Assembly: GCA_932294295.1 (NCBI GenBank)
Contig: OW028584.1
Coordinates: 20,243,638 to 20,307,637, forward strand
Reading direction: 5' to 3'
From: Alitta virens
Lineage: Eukaryota; Annelida; Polychaeta; Phyllodocida; Nereididae
Length of the DNA stretch: 64,000 bases
Made by a program: the position numbers and the translations under genes. This document shows, in pieces, positions 10,434 through 23,062 of this stretch (position 1 is its first letter; each line of letters starts with the position of its first letter). The notes beneath the pieces are model-generated. The model did no database searches. It saw only the letters and a list, made by a program, of their open reading frames with translations, and had not been told where the DNA came from.

Positions 10434-13400
10434 TTAATCGCGGGATTTTTTTCTTTTTCTTTTTTTCTTGCCTCTTTGTTTTTGGAGTGCATCTACAAGT
10501 TTTCGTGTATCAACTGTGTACACCGATTTGCTCTCCTGTGGTGGAGGCGCATCTTTACTTTCATCTACTTCCGGTTTATTGGTGACGTCATCAGTTTGTG
10601 ACGTCACAGTTGGTTGCTCTTCCTTTTGCTGTTCGGTTTCTTCACCTTTCAGAGCAACATCTTCTAGGTTTTCTGGAGTTTCCTTGGTTTCTGTGGTACT
10701 TTCAGTGACGTCATCAGTTTCTGTGCTCTTCTTATTACATTTTTCTTTCAGTTCTTCACAACAATGGCAACATTTGTCAACAGAACTGTCTCCAGCCAGA
10801 ACAACCTGAGTATTTTCAGCAGAGAGTTGGATGTGGAGGGTTGAGACTTTATTACTCGTTGATTCTAAAGACTTCATAAAGGACCTTCCTAATCCAGATA
10901 TACCTGTGAAATAATTAAAATGACACTTAAACAACATTATATTATGGATATGACAAACGTCAAAGAGGCAAGAAACTTGAATTCCATTTGATGATGCTCT
11001 GAAAAAAGCACAACGTTGACAGAAATGTCCTCTACTTTCATTGGAAGATATGAAATTTCAGAGAGTTGTTTCTGCAAGTTGCTGTATTACAGTAACACTT
11101 TCATAGTGTATCATCTTATTCTGGGTCTTGTTCTTGCGCTGACATTTCTTTTCAATTAGTTTTTTGTGCTCCATGCTTGGTATGAAAATAATATAACCAA
11201 TACAAATGAGAACACAAATCTTGAAATCCTACTTTATTATCTGAAGGTCATAAAATCCATGTGGGGTCAATGCATTCCTTACCAGAATTTTTCCCAACAG
11301 ATATGATGGTCTTGCCAGCAAGAAGAACGAGTAGTTGAGCAGCTATGTCAACATTCTTGGCTACTGGATCTTGCAAAATTCTCTTCTGGATCCATGACAT
11401 TGAATGTTCCAGATCCTTGGCAGGTAACTCGGTGTTCGTAATGTTTAGTGCCTAACAGGGAACAAAGTAGAATGCAAACACTAACTCCATGAAATGTTCT
11501 TTAGCACACAGAAAATAAGACACTTGTTTTTTTTAGCTATGGCTATTTGGACAGAAGTAGCTCTTTTAGTTCATTATCTGAGTCTCTGTACTGTTGGCAC
11601 ATATTACACTTAGTACACTAAATATGGTTATATGGCTTCTTTAAATTTTAGATGGCAAGGTCAATTTGCCAAGCCATGTTAGAAGAACTTTGCATACATG
11701 TATGTCAAAGTTTAACGGGGAAAAAAAATGTAGTCGAACTGATGTCACTATTACTAATGCATTAGGCCATCACCAGAGCTATTTTACTACACACTCTTTC
11801 ACACAGCAGCCATGTTGTAATTTTAGCCTCATTGACCTCTCTTTGTACTAAGATATAGTATTGTGACGTTATCAATAGACAATGACTATAGTGAGGTCAC
11901 AGAGTGCAAGAACAATAGAGTAGTAATGATGTCATAATATATTATATAAAAAGATGAGCTCAATGAGGCAAAATTGCCAAAATAGCTGCCGCGCGAAAAG
12001 GGTGTTATTACTGTAAAGAGAGAACTATGAATTCATACAAAATTAATTGTCAAGAGAAATGTTAGTTATAAATATATTCATTTTATATAAATTTATCTAA
12101 TATTTATTCCACTATTATTTATGTATCATTAATCTGATTTTATTTATTTATTTATTTAAATAATTATCAATTGTAATGACAAAAACAATTGCAATGACCA
12201 TTATGTTATATCAATACCTGTAAGATTAAAGCAGTTGTATACAAACTGCCATAAGAGCCATCAAGCTGCCTCTGGGATAGCATGTAACTAATGCTTTGAT
12301 TTAAGGAGTTTTCAAAGTCGTTTTCTTCTGAACAATGAATAGCTATACTTGCTAGGGCTGTTTCATCTGCAAAGTGCAAAGTAATCACAATTATGCAATA
12401 TAAAATTGTACAAATCAAGATAAAATATCATCTTGAAGGTTTTCATTACTACATGATATTTTGTAATATCAATTAATGATCTTAGCTCAAAACTACAGTC
12501 AATTTTATAAGAGAAGTTGGGTAAGATATTCAACGATTTAAGAAATTATGCCTTATGGTATGCCCACTCCGGCCAACATTTTCTGCACATCTGTGGCAAA
12601 ATTGTGGCGAAATTTGTGGCAACATGAAGAAGTTTAAAAATTGATTTACCGTCCACCGGGGGATCTTTGGTCATTTTTGCAAACATTATTGGCTCTACCA
12701 AAACCAAAAAAGAAATATTAATGCATTTTGTGCAACTTAAATGGACCTTATTAATTATACAGTCCTGAAGATATACATACACCATACATCCTCTTGAAAC
12801 TCATAATCATAACAGATTTATTTAACAAATAATGGGTGGCCAAAGTTACTCTTCATCGGGGTAGCTTTTGCAACCAAATTTTTTTGTTATGATATGGAAA
12901 TTTCTCTTGTACAGCCATTGATAGGACAGCAGCAATACTTTGAAAAAGGTTTTTCTTGAATGTACACCTATTTACCCATAACTATTGATTTATCACCATA
13001 AAAAATTACACCACTGAAAAGTCTGCAAGAATGCATAATAACCAGATTATTTGATGATTTCACAATGATTTAATCCTGTTACTTTAATAAACAAATCTTT
13101 GCATATACTTAATTTTGAAAAAATCTTGGGACTCTTGAGGTCATGTTGGCCATGGTCAATGATACCCCACACTAAACTTCAGAGGGCTGAAATAATAATT
13201 TTCTTTGGCTCTACCAAGAAATATGTAAATAATTTAAATTAGCTACACACAATTTTGATCTGTGAGACATTGTCTACAAAATATATACATTCCATATTGC
13301 TGTACAACCTGGTTTCCCCAACCATAGTAGACAGCAACTGCTGAGTCATTGAAAATCACATGCCCTAACATGACTGTCCCCAGAGCAGCACAGACTGCAC

Positions 13401-16400
13401 CAGTGGTCATGATTTTTAAATTTTAGGAAGCTAATAGGTTATGGATCTTATTTATGAAAAAATAAGTTACCTATATTAAGCCAAATCAGAGTGAGACTTG
13501 TCAAAATCTCATTTTTCATAGGCGGCCAAAGTTACCCAAGTGGCCAAAGATATCCCGAGTGACAGTACAGTGATACAGTGTAGCAGTGTATTTTCAATTT
13601 TTTATTCACCTAAACTATAACCAAATCCTCCATCAGACCTCTGCATCTTCAACAAAGCACCCAAATGGTCCATTGTGACATCCACCCTACTGTTACATAA
13701 TGCTATTAATGCTTGGCTGTATGCAAATGCTGAAGGTTTCAAATATGGCGCGCTGGTGAGCACATGACGCTGCAGCAGCGACACCAGGTTGAGACCGTGG
13801 AAATCACGCGGGTTCAGGTAGGTCATGTGAAGAGCGTTAATGTATGAGGAAAGGCGAGAAAGAGTGAGTTCTCTGTAACCAGGTTGTCTAGATCTGGAAA
13901 CATAAAAAAAAAGGAACATATGCATAATTTTGTTGTTTTCCATCAATGACATGTCCACGACAGCCATTATCCAAATCGGACGATGTCGTGCCAACATCTG
14001 GACACAGGATTAAAATTCCCAGCAAAATTGATTACTTCGCGATAACATGACACTATTTTAAAACCACAAGAAAGAAAATTCAAATTTGGACTGGATCATT
14101 GGTAACGCATTACTTTTCAGACTACCAAATATTTTGATCACCTCAATTTTGAAAACAATGCATGAATGAAGGATTTTAATAGAAGGTTCCACTTTTGCCC
14201 TCACAATACCTAAATTGTAGTAAATACTACCTCATCAAGATCACAAGCTTTGGTTTAAGAGTGATTCCAATGATGGAATGATATTCTGCAGATACACCAA
14301 TGTACATTTGTATATATGAGATGTAATACCTTGCCAATGATGCTAATATGTTAATTTCCATCCTATCAACACTACGTTGGTTTTGGAGATCCTGAAGACA
14401 CCAATCGGGTTCGTTTAGCTACAAAGTAAAAACACTTTATGGTTAATAAGGATAACACATGAATCTAAATAATCTCTTTGTTAAATCACTAAATAGTGGC
14501 ATTGTTAAAGAGGTTTCTCTATTTAATGACAAGTATCTATAAATAAACACTGAGTTTGAATATTTAATGCCTTAATTATTATTACTAGGTTATATCTCAA
14601 TGCAGGACTAAAATACCGTAAGAGTTGGACAGGTGAGCACTGGCGGATCCAGCCCTGACTCTACAGGCGGCCAAAGGCTCTATGAAGGGGGAGCCAAAGG
14701 CTCTATGGGGGGCCAAAGGCTCTACGAAGGGGAAGCCAAAGGCTCTATGGGGGGGGGGGGGGCCAAAGGCTCTACGGAGGGAGGGCCAAATGACAAAAAT
14801 CATGAATCATTTCATAGGCCACGATTATAAATTAAGATCGCTACGTGGCATGACCCCAAGGCCCCCCCCCCCCCCTGGATCTGCCAGTGCAGGTGAGTAA
14901 CAATTTACTGACAAATAGAACCCAAACATTACCTGCAAAGCCAACAGAGCAATGGCATCTTGACCTCCTGTCCACTCTGACTTACCACGACGTTGTGACG
15001 TAATCACGTGACGCAAGTTCTCGCGTAAGTCTCGTACAGTGTTATCAGTGGAAGGATCTAAGGGGAAAAAAAAACAAATGGTAAGAATTGCAAAGTTTCA
15101 ATATGCACAGTGGTGTAATGGTAGCAAATTATCATTAAACTGCAAGCCTTAACAGGTAATTTAAGATAACTATACAGTTACTTGCAAAAGCCAGGTTACT
15201 ATATAAAATTCTTTTTTGTCAAGATCAGTTGAAGTTAGTTCATGTTTCAGAACAGAATAAAGCCTTTAAGGCATGGAATAATTCTCACTACACTCCACAT
15301 TGGCACTTTTTCTTTGTTGTTATAACCAACAAAAATATTAGTCAACTCCCTCCTACTCTTGATATAACTATTAAATCACATAATTCATATTGGAGATTCT
15401 CTTTCATTCACTCTTCAGGAATCTGTACCAGCTAGAGTTAAGGGGAAGAACATCTGACCTACTTACTACCAGAAATGAGTATGAGCAGGACTATAGTTAT
15501 GATGACAGATATGAAACCAGCGATGCTTAAAGTAAACAGTCGAAGGAACGTATTAAAATCCGGAAGATAGCACAGAACATCGCGGGCAACAATCTGTAAA
15601 CGGAACACAAAGAATTGAACGTTACCGGATACAGGTACAAATATAGATGGCATTTGAGGTTTGACATTGGACAAATATTTGCAATTGTATGGTCAGGCCA
15701 ATAATTTACAACAAGAAATTTATGTTGTGAAATGTACATTGTGCATTCTGTGAATGATGTATAAGCCTTTTTTTTAGTGTAAATACACTCTTTTCACACA
15801 GCAGCCATGTTGGTATTTTTGCCTCATTGACCTCTCTTTGTACTCAGATATATCATTGTGACGTCATCAGTATACAATGGCCAAGGTGAGGTTACAAAGT
15901 GCAAGGACAATGGGAAAGTAAGGATGTCATATTATATGATGTAATCAAAATGAGGTCAATGAGGCAAAAATGCCAACATGGCTGCTGCACGAAAAGGGCG
16001 TATGGGGATTTTTAACAATCTTTCATATATAATGGTCATAGACATTATGATGAATTTTAACAGCAGGTGGCAGCACCCACATCGTTATGTATGGTTTTGA
16101 AAAATTGGCAATCTCAGGCATGTGCAAATAGGCTACAAGACCCTGAAGCATCATTGCTGTCATGGAGAACGTCATTGTTTCGCAACTTTGTGTAACAGAG
16201 AGCCCATAGACATTATAATTAATCGCTCCATCATTTCGAACGATTTATAAGATTTCTAGTTTTCTATATCTATTCAGATGGAAAATCAGGCTTTCAAGGC
16301 ATTCACATATCATCAAAATTCTTACCTGCCCGATATCAGTGTAGTCTAGCAACTGATCAGGCGCAAATATATCTTCAGTCACTGAAAAAGTGTTAAAAAA

Positions 16401-19400
16401 AAAACGCAAAATTATATTTCAACCATGAAAAAGCTATTGTGACAGAAGATTTTTTAACATAACCATAACAATTTCCAAACTTTTCATACACGATCAAAAA
16501 GACTACACTGATAAAAAAAAAAATAGGAAAATTATTTACTTATAAAAACAATTTCTTGACAAATTTACACCATAAAAGCCTAACGTTAACTTTTTGCAGC
16601 AATCTCTTGAATAAACGTTATTGATGGGAAATAAAAAAGAGCTATAACCAAGATATTTACCAGATATCCAATTAAGTAGGACCTCTTTGACACTTTCACT
16701 GACATTCCATTTGTGATCTTTGACATAGATGTTGAGCATGCGCCGCGTGCATAGCAACCAACGGAATTCTGGGTACTCCCTACATAATGTATTCACTTGT
16801 AATCTGTATGTGACAGGTTCTCCCATCAAACCAACACATACTCTACCTGAAAATAAAGTCACATAACAATTACAGAAGACTAGCAATTATTTGCAACGAT
16901 AAACTAGTTTTGTAAATACCATTTGTGGATCTAATTTGTTAATAACTAACTGCATTCTTTGATTTGACACTAGATTGTTTTCACATCTTAATATAAGTAT
17001 AAAATTGTTATCCCATTCTTCGTCAGAGACATATCCATATATTCCATCATTTCGACAAAACCATAGTGTGCAAATCTTTGGAATGAAAATTACTGGCTGA
17101 TTATCATTTTCAGCCTGTTCCAACATTATATATTTGAGCTTGTGTTAAATTAGGTGGCATCCACAACAGTCTAGTGGCTTTGAAGGTCTGCTGCCAAGAC
17201 CCTGCTATTCTAAGGTTAAATCCTTGTGTCAATTTGTCAGAATCTGGGCTTGCAAATAAATTTCTTCTTCTTCTACATTAGATACAATAAATAAAAAAGA
17301 CCATTCCCAAACTGCATATAATTACAGTCTGCACCAATACAAAACACTTACACCCAGACTTGAAGGCATACTTAAGTGCAGTGCACAGAGCTCTCATCCT
17401 CTGCCTCCCAGTTTCATCATTCTTCCAAGCAGACAAGTCATCACACAACATGACAAGAGGAAACCCAGAGAATGTATCTGGAAAAGAGAAGATGGTCAAA
17501 TACACAACATTCTGTTTGTGAGTCATTGCTCTTTTCTATTCTCAGTAACGTCCTTGGATAGATGTTATATTATCACAGTACTACTCAGAAAGAACATTAC
17601 AGCCAAGTCCATTGACTTGGAAACAAATCTCAGAGACTTGGAAGCTAAACTACAGAGGACGTCATGTGAATTCAATGGTTAAGGCAGTCCCTCGACAAAT
17701 GAAAGTCTTGCATTCACGATATCATCTGGAGTTCAGCTTCCAAGTCTCTGAGATTTGATTCCAAATCAATGAATTTGGCTGTAAGATATATATAGAGCTA
17801 GAAACAGCTACAAGATTTCAAATAGTCAACTTTACAGTCTCATTAGCAACACTGTTATTAACATCTTAATCATATTGTGACTTGCAATGTAACTTGGGAA
17901 GCCCTGCAATTAAATGCTACGTACTCATGATATGGCCTAAAAATTCAAAAGATCTTAAGCATTTTGTTAAGATTGGAATCATCACAGAGTACTTTAGTTG
18001 CAGGTTATACGAGTGATAACTATGGCTATAAATAACTCCTGAAACTACTTTTCAAACATACACAAAAACTGCATGGCTTGGTCTGGGAAAAGTCAGGGTG
18101 AACTATACCTCATCCTGGACATGGAAAAGTCCCAAAATATTGTTGATCAGGGAAATATAAAAGATTGCCATAAGTCATGGGAAAATCATGGGACTTCTTG
18201 TTGATTGAAAAGAGCTCCTTTGACTTCACCATCGAAGAGATGAGGAACTGATATTTCTATGTATTGCAGTTATGTTTAGATCACACAAACAAGCCCCACC
18301 TGGTGATATTTCTTCATCCATTGTTTCTTGGCACACATCGACGGTGTTGCTGGCGCCCCCTGTCGTAATTTGATGAGATGAAAGGAGAGACTTTAATGCT
18401 GTGGTAACGGGATGCAAATTAACCCCTTCAAAACCTGTGACCAGCACGCCATCCTGCAGAAAAAACACAAAATACTCACACTCACTCTAAAGTCCCTTTT
18501 ACATTAATTAGCATTTTTAAAATGATAATTTAGCTGTTGTGAAGCAGAACTTCAGATGACTAAAATTTATACACCAGTTCCTACCCATAACATAATAGAC
18601 CATAAATGTGCATCACTACTGTGAGCGAGTGAATTAAGTGTTAAACTATAACCCAAGTAGCATGCAGGGGCGGATTCAGAATTGTTTCATTTTACAGGGG
18701 GGGGGGGGGTTGACAAATTAAAATGTATTGCGGGAACCACTGAATTATTTTAATTTTTTTAAATTAAAATGTACTAGGCCAAAGAGGGGATTGCAACTCC
18801 CAACCCCCCCCCCCCCCTAAATCCGCCACTGGCATGGCTGAGTGGCCATTGATATATATTCTCATTACTGTCTGTAGGTGGAGTGTGTAATTAATAGCAT
18901 GACTCAAAATTCCTATATGTTGGACAGATTCTGGCTTCAGATTTTGCATCAACACATTCGATTTAGTCAGAATGATCTATTTTGCTTCGGACAATAAAAT
19001 CTTCATTCACTGTAGTTAATATGAAAACACAGTATCCCAATAGGTTATAGAAATTATACATGGAAAAAATAAGTTACCTATATTAAACTAAAATAGAATG
19101 AGACTACACAAAACCCCTAAGTTTCGTGGCCAAAGTTACCTCGAGGCGGCCTAAGATATGTATTGTTTCACAGAGAGAGGCTTGGACTGGGGTCTAGTTC
19201 TCCCATAACAACTGTTTAAGAGAAATAACAGCCATATTATTGTGCACAGCAGCAATAATAAGTCAGTCATAATGTCTTTATTTCTATTTTTAGCCTATCC
19301 GTTTTTTGTCACTTAAATATCTGAAATGCTTTCATGCTTTCAAACACGTCTTTAGGACCATGTGAACGAATTTCAGGGTAATACCATGTTACTTTTTATA

Positions 19401-22400
19401 TAACTTATAATAATGGCATAATTATTTTCGTTTAATCTTAATTTAATTTTCTTTCTTTTTATTGAAAGTGCCTCCATTACAGCTAATGCTCAGGTGGTTT
19501 CCTGATTGGCTTATATTTACAATAGATTACAATTCATAGTTAACATCATGTAAATGTCTTACTTTATAATAATTTGTGCACCATTTCCACCAAAATAAAG
19601 TTTTTATATATCTATCTACTTTCAGCTGTAGGGAGGCTGGCCCAGTTCTCCCTACTTACCCCTACTGGTCATCTAATATGCATTTACTTTAGTTGGACAC
19701 TAAATTTGCAGTCAATATCATTTGGCCACCCAACACCATCCTACTTGGGAATTAGTGCAGAATCAAGAGTAACAAAAGCAGGTGATTACAGGCTTGGCAG
19801 GGACAGGGTGGTCCCAGGTATAATTCATACAGAAGGCGTGAAGCATGCGCCGTACCCGTCGCTCCGCCTGGTGTAAAACAACTGCACCATCTTCCATACT
19901 GCTGCCACCTGCAGGAGAAAAAACAAATTTTTAATTGTTGACTATTATTTGCAAGAATACTATCACGGGATTGTCAAAAATATGAATTACTGGTTTAGTG
20001 TCAGCTTTCAACGTTATGAACATTGTCTGCCCACTTCACACCTTAACACTCCAATCAAAAGCCTTTCTGAACTCCCAGGGGAGTAATAGCATTGAAAAAA
20101 AGGTTTAACCACAAGGCGAAGAGCTCACACCAGGTCCATCACAGCGATAGAGTCTTTTCACTGAACAGCCCTGAATTCAGCAGGGCATAAGTCTTTCCTC
20201 TCCTCTTATTACTCATTTTGCTTTTCAGACACAGTAGGTAATATCTAACTGATTCAATAAATATAACTTTCTCAGAAAAATAACAAAAAACAACTAAATG
20301 ATAAAGTGTCAAATATACATTAAAATGCACTAAAAGTACTGCTGCTAGGATGCGCTTTGCTTCAGCCAATCACAGTCAAGGGCGGGAATTTTTTCAGCCA
20401 ATAGAATTGCAGTATTCTGTCTTAGCCACTGTAGGAAATATAGAGAACCTTCCATGAAAATCCACTATTGCCTGTTGCCAAGTACCCATTAGGGGAAAGT
20501 AAGGAGAACTGGGCCGTTTATCTCAATTTTTGCCGATTCAAGTAAATAATTAAATTATACTATAAGTATTCCTCTAATAATGTTAGGTGCCTTTTTGGAA
20601 GAATTCTCACCCATTTCTCGTATAAAGGGGAACTTATATTACAGAAAAAAAGTGGCCCAGTTCGGTACAGGAGATGTCCTGTCAGTTAACAACAAATTGA
20701 AAAAAAACATTATTAAAAAAAACATGATCGCATTAAAGAACAGAGCTTTAATATCAAAATGTTTTTAATGGAGATAACATTTGAACTTTATCTTGGCATA
20801 ATTCTGTAAGTCTAATCATAGCTCCTTGTCAGTTACATGATTGTACTCTGATTTCACATCTATCCTTAATCAGTTTTTGTCAATGAACCATTGTATACAC
20901 AGTGGACATTTTACTCACTGACATCAAAAACAAAAACTTCACTTTATCAGAAAAAAATCAAATATCTCAAAGGGTTTCTTGCTTTCAGACATGCACTTCT
21001 GATCACTTAAGAGTAATGTGATCCAATTTCAGGATAATTTCTATATTATATTTAGCTGTGTAGGGTGGGTGGCCCAGTTCTACCGCCAGCCTAGTTCTCC
21101 TTATTGATCACTATACCGTGCAATCCACACAATTGATTCCTTTCAAATTATTTGCAGAATGAAGCACACAATACACAAAATGTAATCAATAAACCCCAAA
21201 TGAGTCAAACTAATGATGGGATAAATGAAGTCTTTGGTAGAATTGATATGTGAATTTTTGTTCATTTATATATACATGGCCAAATGTGCCACGTGCGTTT
21301 TTCATGAGAAAGATAAACGCATGGAAAACGCATGGTTTTCAGCTGACTATAATGAGGCAAAAAAAAATTGCGTTTTCCATGCGTTTGGATAAACGCATGG
21401 AAAACGCACGTGGCACATTTGGCCATGTAGTGAAAATTGCACTTGATGAGTCACTGTTGATACACGGACATATATAAGCTCCCTTGATTATTCATACTGA
21501 CATTCACGGTCTAGTTTCACTGAACTTTGTCACCAATGACAAGAATAAGCTACAGTGACACCATCTGCCCACTTGTGAAAAGAAAACTCCGGTAACAGCA
21601 TTGACCCTTCAATTGCTGAAAGAGTCATAACTACCATATGAGTGTGACTCCGTCTGACTCATCAATGCAGTTCTTAGTAGAATAAGACAGGAAAAGTTTA
21701 GGCCTGAACATAGTATTTATTGCCTCTGTCTAATGTCATTGTTCCCAACAGTCTCATGGTAGAAGATCGATTGCTCTTGATAAGTGAAATAATTTAGCGA
21801 CACTGCTTTTAATACTGACAAATTTACATTTCTAAATAATTTACCATTACTGGTGAAAACAACTCAATAACAACACATTTACCTTGGAAATTGTGTGTGC
21901 CTAAAATAACTCTAAGACCATGTAACAAACTGCACCAATCAATAGTAAAAACCACGCCCTGATCCAGTTTTACCCTATTGATCTGTGCAAGACATTTCTG
22001 CAAGAGTGGGTGGGTGGGTGGTTCTATCTGTGGATTCTCATCATGAAAACATTGTCTTCACTATAAATAACATACATCAAGCATGTGGTAATTTTCTCCT
22101 GAATGACATCGAAGACTTCTACATAAGTATTTAGATTCTACATGGCCAAATGTGCCACATGCGTTTTCCATGAAAAGGATAAATGCATGGAAAACGCATG
22201 GTAATTAGCTAATTATAATGAGGCAAAAACCATGCGTTTTCCATGCCACATTTGGCCATGTATGGGTGGATTGTCGTAAAAACTCCTTGCATACCTGTTG
22301 CTCCTCATATCATTATCATAACGTAATCTGCAGAAAAAAATAAATCTAAAGGCATATGACGTCTGATTTATTTAGAAATAAACCATTTTAAAATGAAAGA

Positions 22401-22538
22401 TTTAAATTTACAAAGGAAATCCTCAGTACCAGAACTAATGTCACTATCATTAGCATAAAAATCTCTTAGTCTTCCTTTTTCCTTTGAGTAAAGAAGCACG
22501 TTAAAATCATACCTCTCCAGAAAGGCACCACATGTCAT
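10434..22538 (-). CDS. Membrane-anchored transcobalamin-like barrel protein, 13 exons
   Basis: Exons (5' to 3'): 22538-22430, 19908-19790, 18453-18300, 17477-17352, 16846-16661, 16381-16326, 15593-15470, 15057-14933, 14418-14330, 13893-13610, 12366-12218, 11451-11283, 10903-10434. All have AG/GT borders and matching phases; the sum is 2160 nt, 719 residues. Residues ~1-250 form an unrecognised domain (motifs F-P-L-V-M-L-C-D-D, C-V-G-L-M-G-E-P-V-T-Y, W-L-L-C-T-R-R-M-L-N-I-Y). Residues ~269-290 are one hydrophobic membrane span. Residues ~300-560 carry helical-hairpin repeats with Q-R-S-D-G-G-F-G-Y and L-D-G-S-Y-G-S-L-Y-T-T-A-L motifs, like the alpha6/alpha6 barrel of transcobalamin, intrinsic factor and insect CG3556-type proteins. 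The tail has a Cys cluster, an S/T/E-rich stretch and a K/R-rich end. Cobalamin binding is inferred from fold only. First two exons and the start are the least certain. Confidence 0.8.
11791..12005. repeat. MITE family M2, copy 1
   Basis: Intron element with inverted ends (acactctttcacacagcagcc at the left; complement of ggctgctgcacgaaaagggc type at the right). Nearly the same sequence recurs at 15785-16001 in another intron of the same gene. About 215 bp, no coding capacity. Confidence 0.8.
12650..13556. repeat. Possible intronic inverted-repeat element (family M5)
   Basis: Left end 'caccgggggatctttggtca' near 12653 resembles the complement of the right end near 13530-13553 (tggccaaagatatcccgag). 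The right-hand ~130 bp recur at about 19036-19160 ('aaaataagttacctatatta' in both, each followed by 'gtggccaaagttac' or 'gcggccaaagttac'). A minus-strand open frame at 12546-12785 inside is judged non-coding. Confidence 0.45.
14638..14889. mobile_element. hAT-type MITE with 8-bp duplication
   Basis: Terminal inverted repeats CACTGGCGGATCCAG and CTGGATCTGCCAGTG bound 252 bp, flanked by a perfect 8-bp duplication CAGGTGAG at 14630-14637 and 14890-14897, the size typical of hAT transposons. Inside are 23-34-bp tandem units around 'ccaaaggctct' and G/C homopolymers (14750-14762, 14863-14876). It lies 44 bp from the 5' splice site at 14933. Confidence 0.88.
15785..16001. repeat. MITE family M2, copy 2
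   Basis: Second copy of the 215-bp element of 11791-12005, with clearer inverted ends (acactcttttcacacagcag versus the complement of ctgctgcacgaaaagggcgt) and a possible 2-bp AT duplication. Lies between the exons at 16381-16326 and 15593-15470. Confidence 0.85.
17150..17280 (+). repeat. Fragment of a tRNA-related SINE
   Basis: Contains 'cagtctagtggctttgaagg' and a B-box-like 'aaggttaaatcctt', related to the head of the SINE at 44090-44395. Short and decayed. Confidence 0.35.
17597..17785. repeat. MITE family M3, copy 1
   Basis: Near-palindrome: 'ttacagccaagtccattga' at the left pairs with the complement of 'caatgaatttggctgtaa' at the right, and inner arms share 'ctcagagacttggaagct'. Relatives at 27305-27468 and 31821-32029. 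Confidence 0.85.
18665..18831. repeat. Second hAT-like MITE (CAGGGGCGGAT ends)
   Basis: Ends 'caggggcggattcag' and 'taaatccgccactg' are inverted copies and match the terminal type of the element at 14638. A G run (about 18699-18710) and a C run (18804-18817) lie near the ends. The flanking duplication is imperfect (GCATG on both sides only). Confidence 0.65.
19190..21115. repeat. Two related inverted-end repeats (family M6)
   Basis: Copies at about 19190-19675 and 20487-21115. The first ends in 'ggcccagttctccctactta'; the second starts with 'aagtaaggagaactgggcc' and ends with 'ggcccagttctaccgccag'. Inner stretches ('gctttcatgctttcaaacac' / 'cttgctttcagacatgcac' followed by 'aatttcagg') correspond. 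The exon at 19908-19790 lies between them. No coding capacity. Confidence 0.5.
20360..20410. promoter_or_regulatory. Promoter-like cluster: two CCAAT boxes around a GGGCGGGAA site
   Basis: Plus strand reads AGCCAATCAC, then GGGCGGGAATTTTTT, then AGCCAATAG within ~45 bp. The complement of the middle element contains TTCCCGCC, an E2F-like word. It lies ~450 bp upstream (in minus-strand sense) of the exon at 19908-19790, which has an in-frame ATG at 19897-19895. If this is the real promoter, the protein would start there and the exon at 22538-22430 would be alternative or absent. Confidence 0.3.
21275..21427. mobile_element. MITE family M1, copy 1 (TA duplication)
   Basis: Starts CATGGCCAAATGTGCCACGT and ends with its inverted copy; TA on both sides. 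153 bp with repeated 'aaacgcatggaaaacgca' giving a long hairpin. Tc1/mariner-like by TA target only. Other copies: 22141-22260 and 28431-28567. Confidence 0.88.
22141..22260. mobile_element. MITE family M1, copy 2
   Basis: 120 bp, ends CATGGCCAAATGTGCCACAT and inverted copy, flanked by TA (22139-22140, 22261-22262). Confidence 0.88.
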
Positions 22539-22753
22539 ATATGAGAGGATTGACAATTTATTTGTAAATCAGAGCAATTTGGTGATCTGATCAAGGAAGT
22601 GCACCTAGGTGGTTGGGCTACATGTGATTGAGCCCCTGCCCTATGTGATATAAAAGGGCTTACCATCCAAAATGGAAATTAAAAGGTGGGACAAATTAAA
22701 GCTTTGATTTTGCTGAGAGCCCCTACCCCTCATGTGGTCTGCAAGTGGTCAAG

Positions 22754-23050
22754 GTGGGTGGGTGGGTGATTATGGCTTTACGTCCTGTATTTCTGCACCA
22801 GTTGGGCTAATTAGGACAAGCAGAGACCATGGCAATGAGACGAAGGATGAAACAGCCATCCAACTTAGGCTCGACCGGGAATCGAACCCGGGACCCAGCG
22901 GTTGGACGCCCAGAGCGCTACCTCTGAGCTAGGCCCCCACCTGGCAATGAGATGAAGGATGAAACAGCCATCCAACTTAGGCTCTGGGAATCGAACCCGG
23001 AACCCCGCGGTTGGAAGTCCAGAGCGCTACCTCTGAGCTAGGCCCCCGCC
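22754..23050 (-). repeat. Dimeric SINE, copy 1
   Basis: One insertion holding two tRNA-like heads: 12-bp duplication CAAGTGGTCAAG at 22742-22753 and 23051-23062 encloses the whole 297 bp. On the minus strand the order is head 1 plus ~50 nt of body (23050-22935), then a complete monomer (22934-22754). The junction reads 'cccccacctggcaatgagat' on the plus strand, exactly as in the copy at 28732-29030. Confidence 0.93.
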
Positions 23051-23062
23051 CAAGTGGTCAAG

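Noticed and set aside
10468..10809. Plus-strand Ser/Val-rich frame
   Set aside because: Shadow of the last coding exon of the barrel gene on the other strand.
12546..12785. Minus-strand 79-codon frame
   Set aside because: Lies within a repeat-like intron segment and no phase-matched splice sites link it to the barrel gene exons.
16887..17126. Minus-strand open frame between two exons of the barrel gene
   Set aside because: Its possible donor is in phase 0, but the next exon needs phase 1, while the exon at 17477-17352 joins directly in phase. Best read as intron.
19574..19876. Plus-strand frame over the second exon of the barrel gene
   Set aside because: The minus-strand reading has AG/GT borders and correct phase with both neighbours; the plus frame has no partner exons.
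22754..23050. tRNA gene candidates in SINE heads
   Set aside because: A and B boxes are present but the acceptor stem is not paired, the unit ends in a retroposon tail, and duplications flank each copy.
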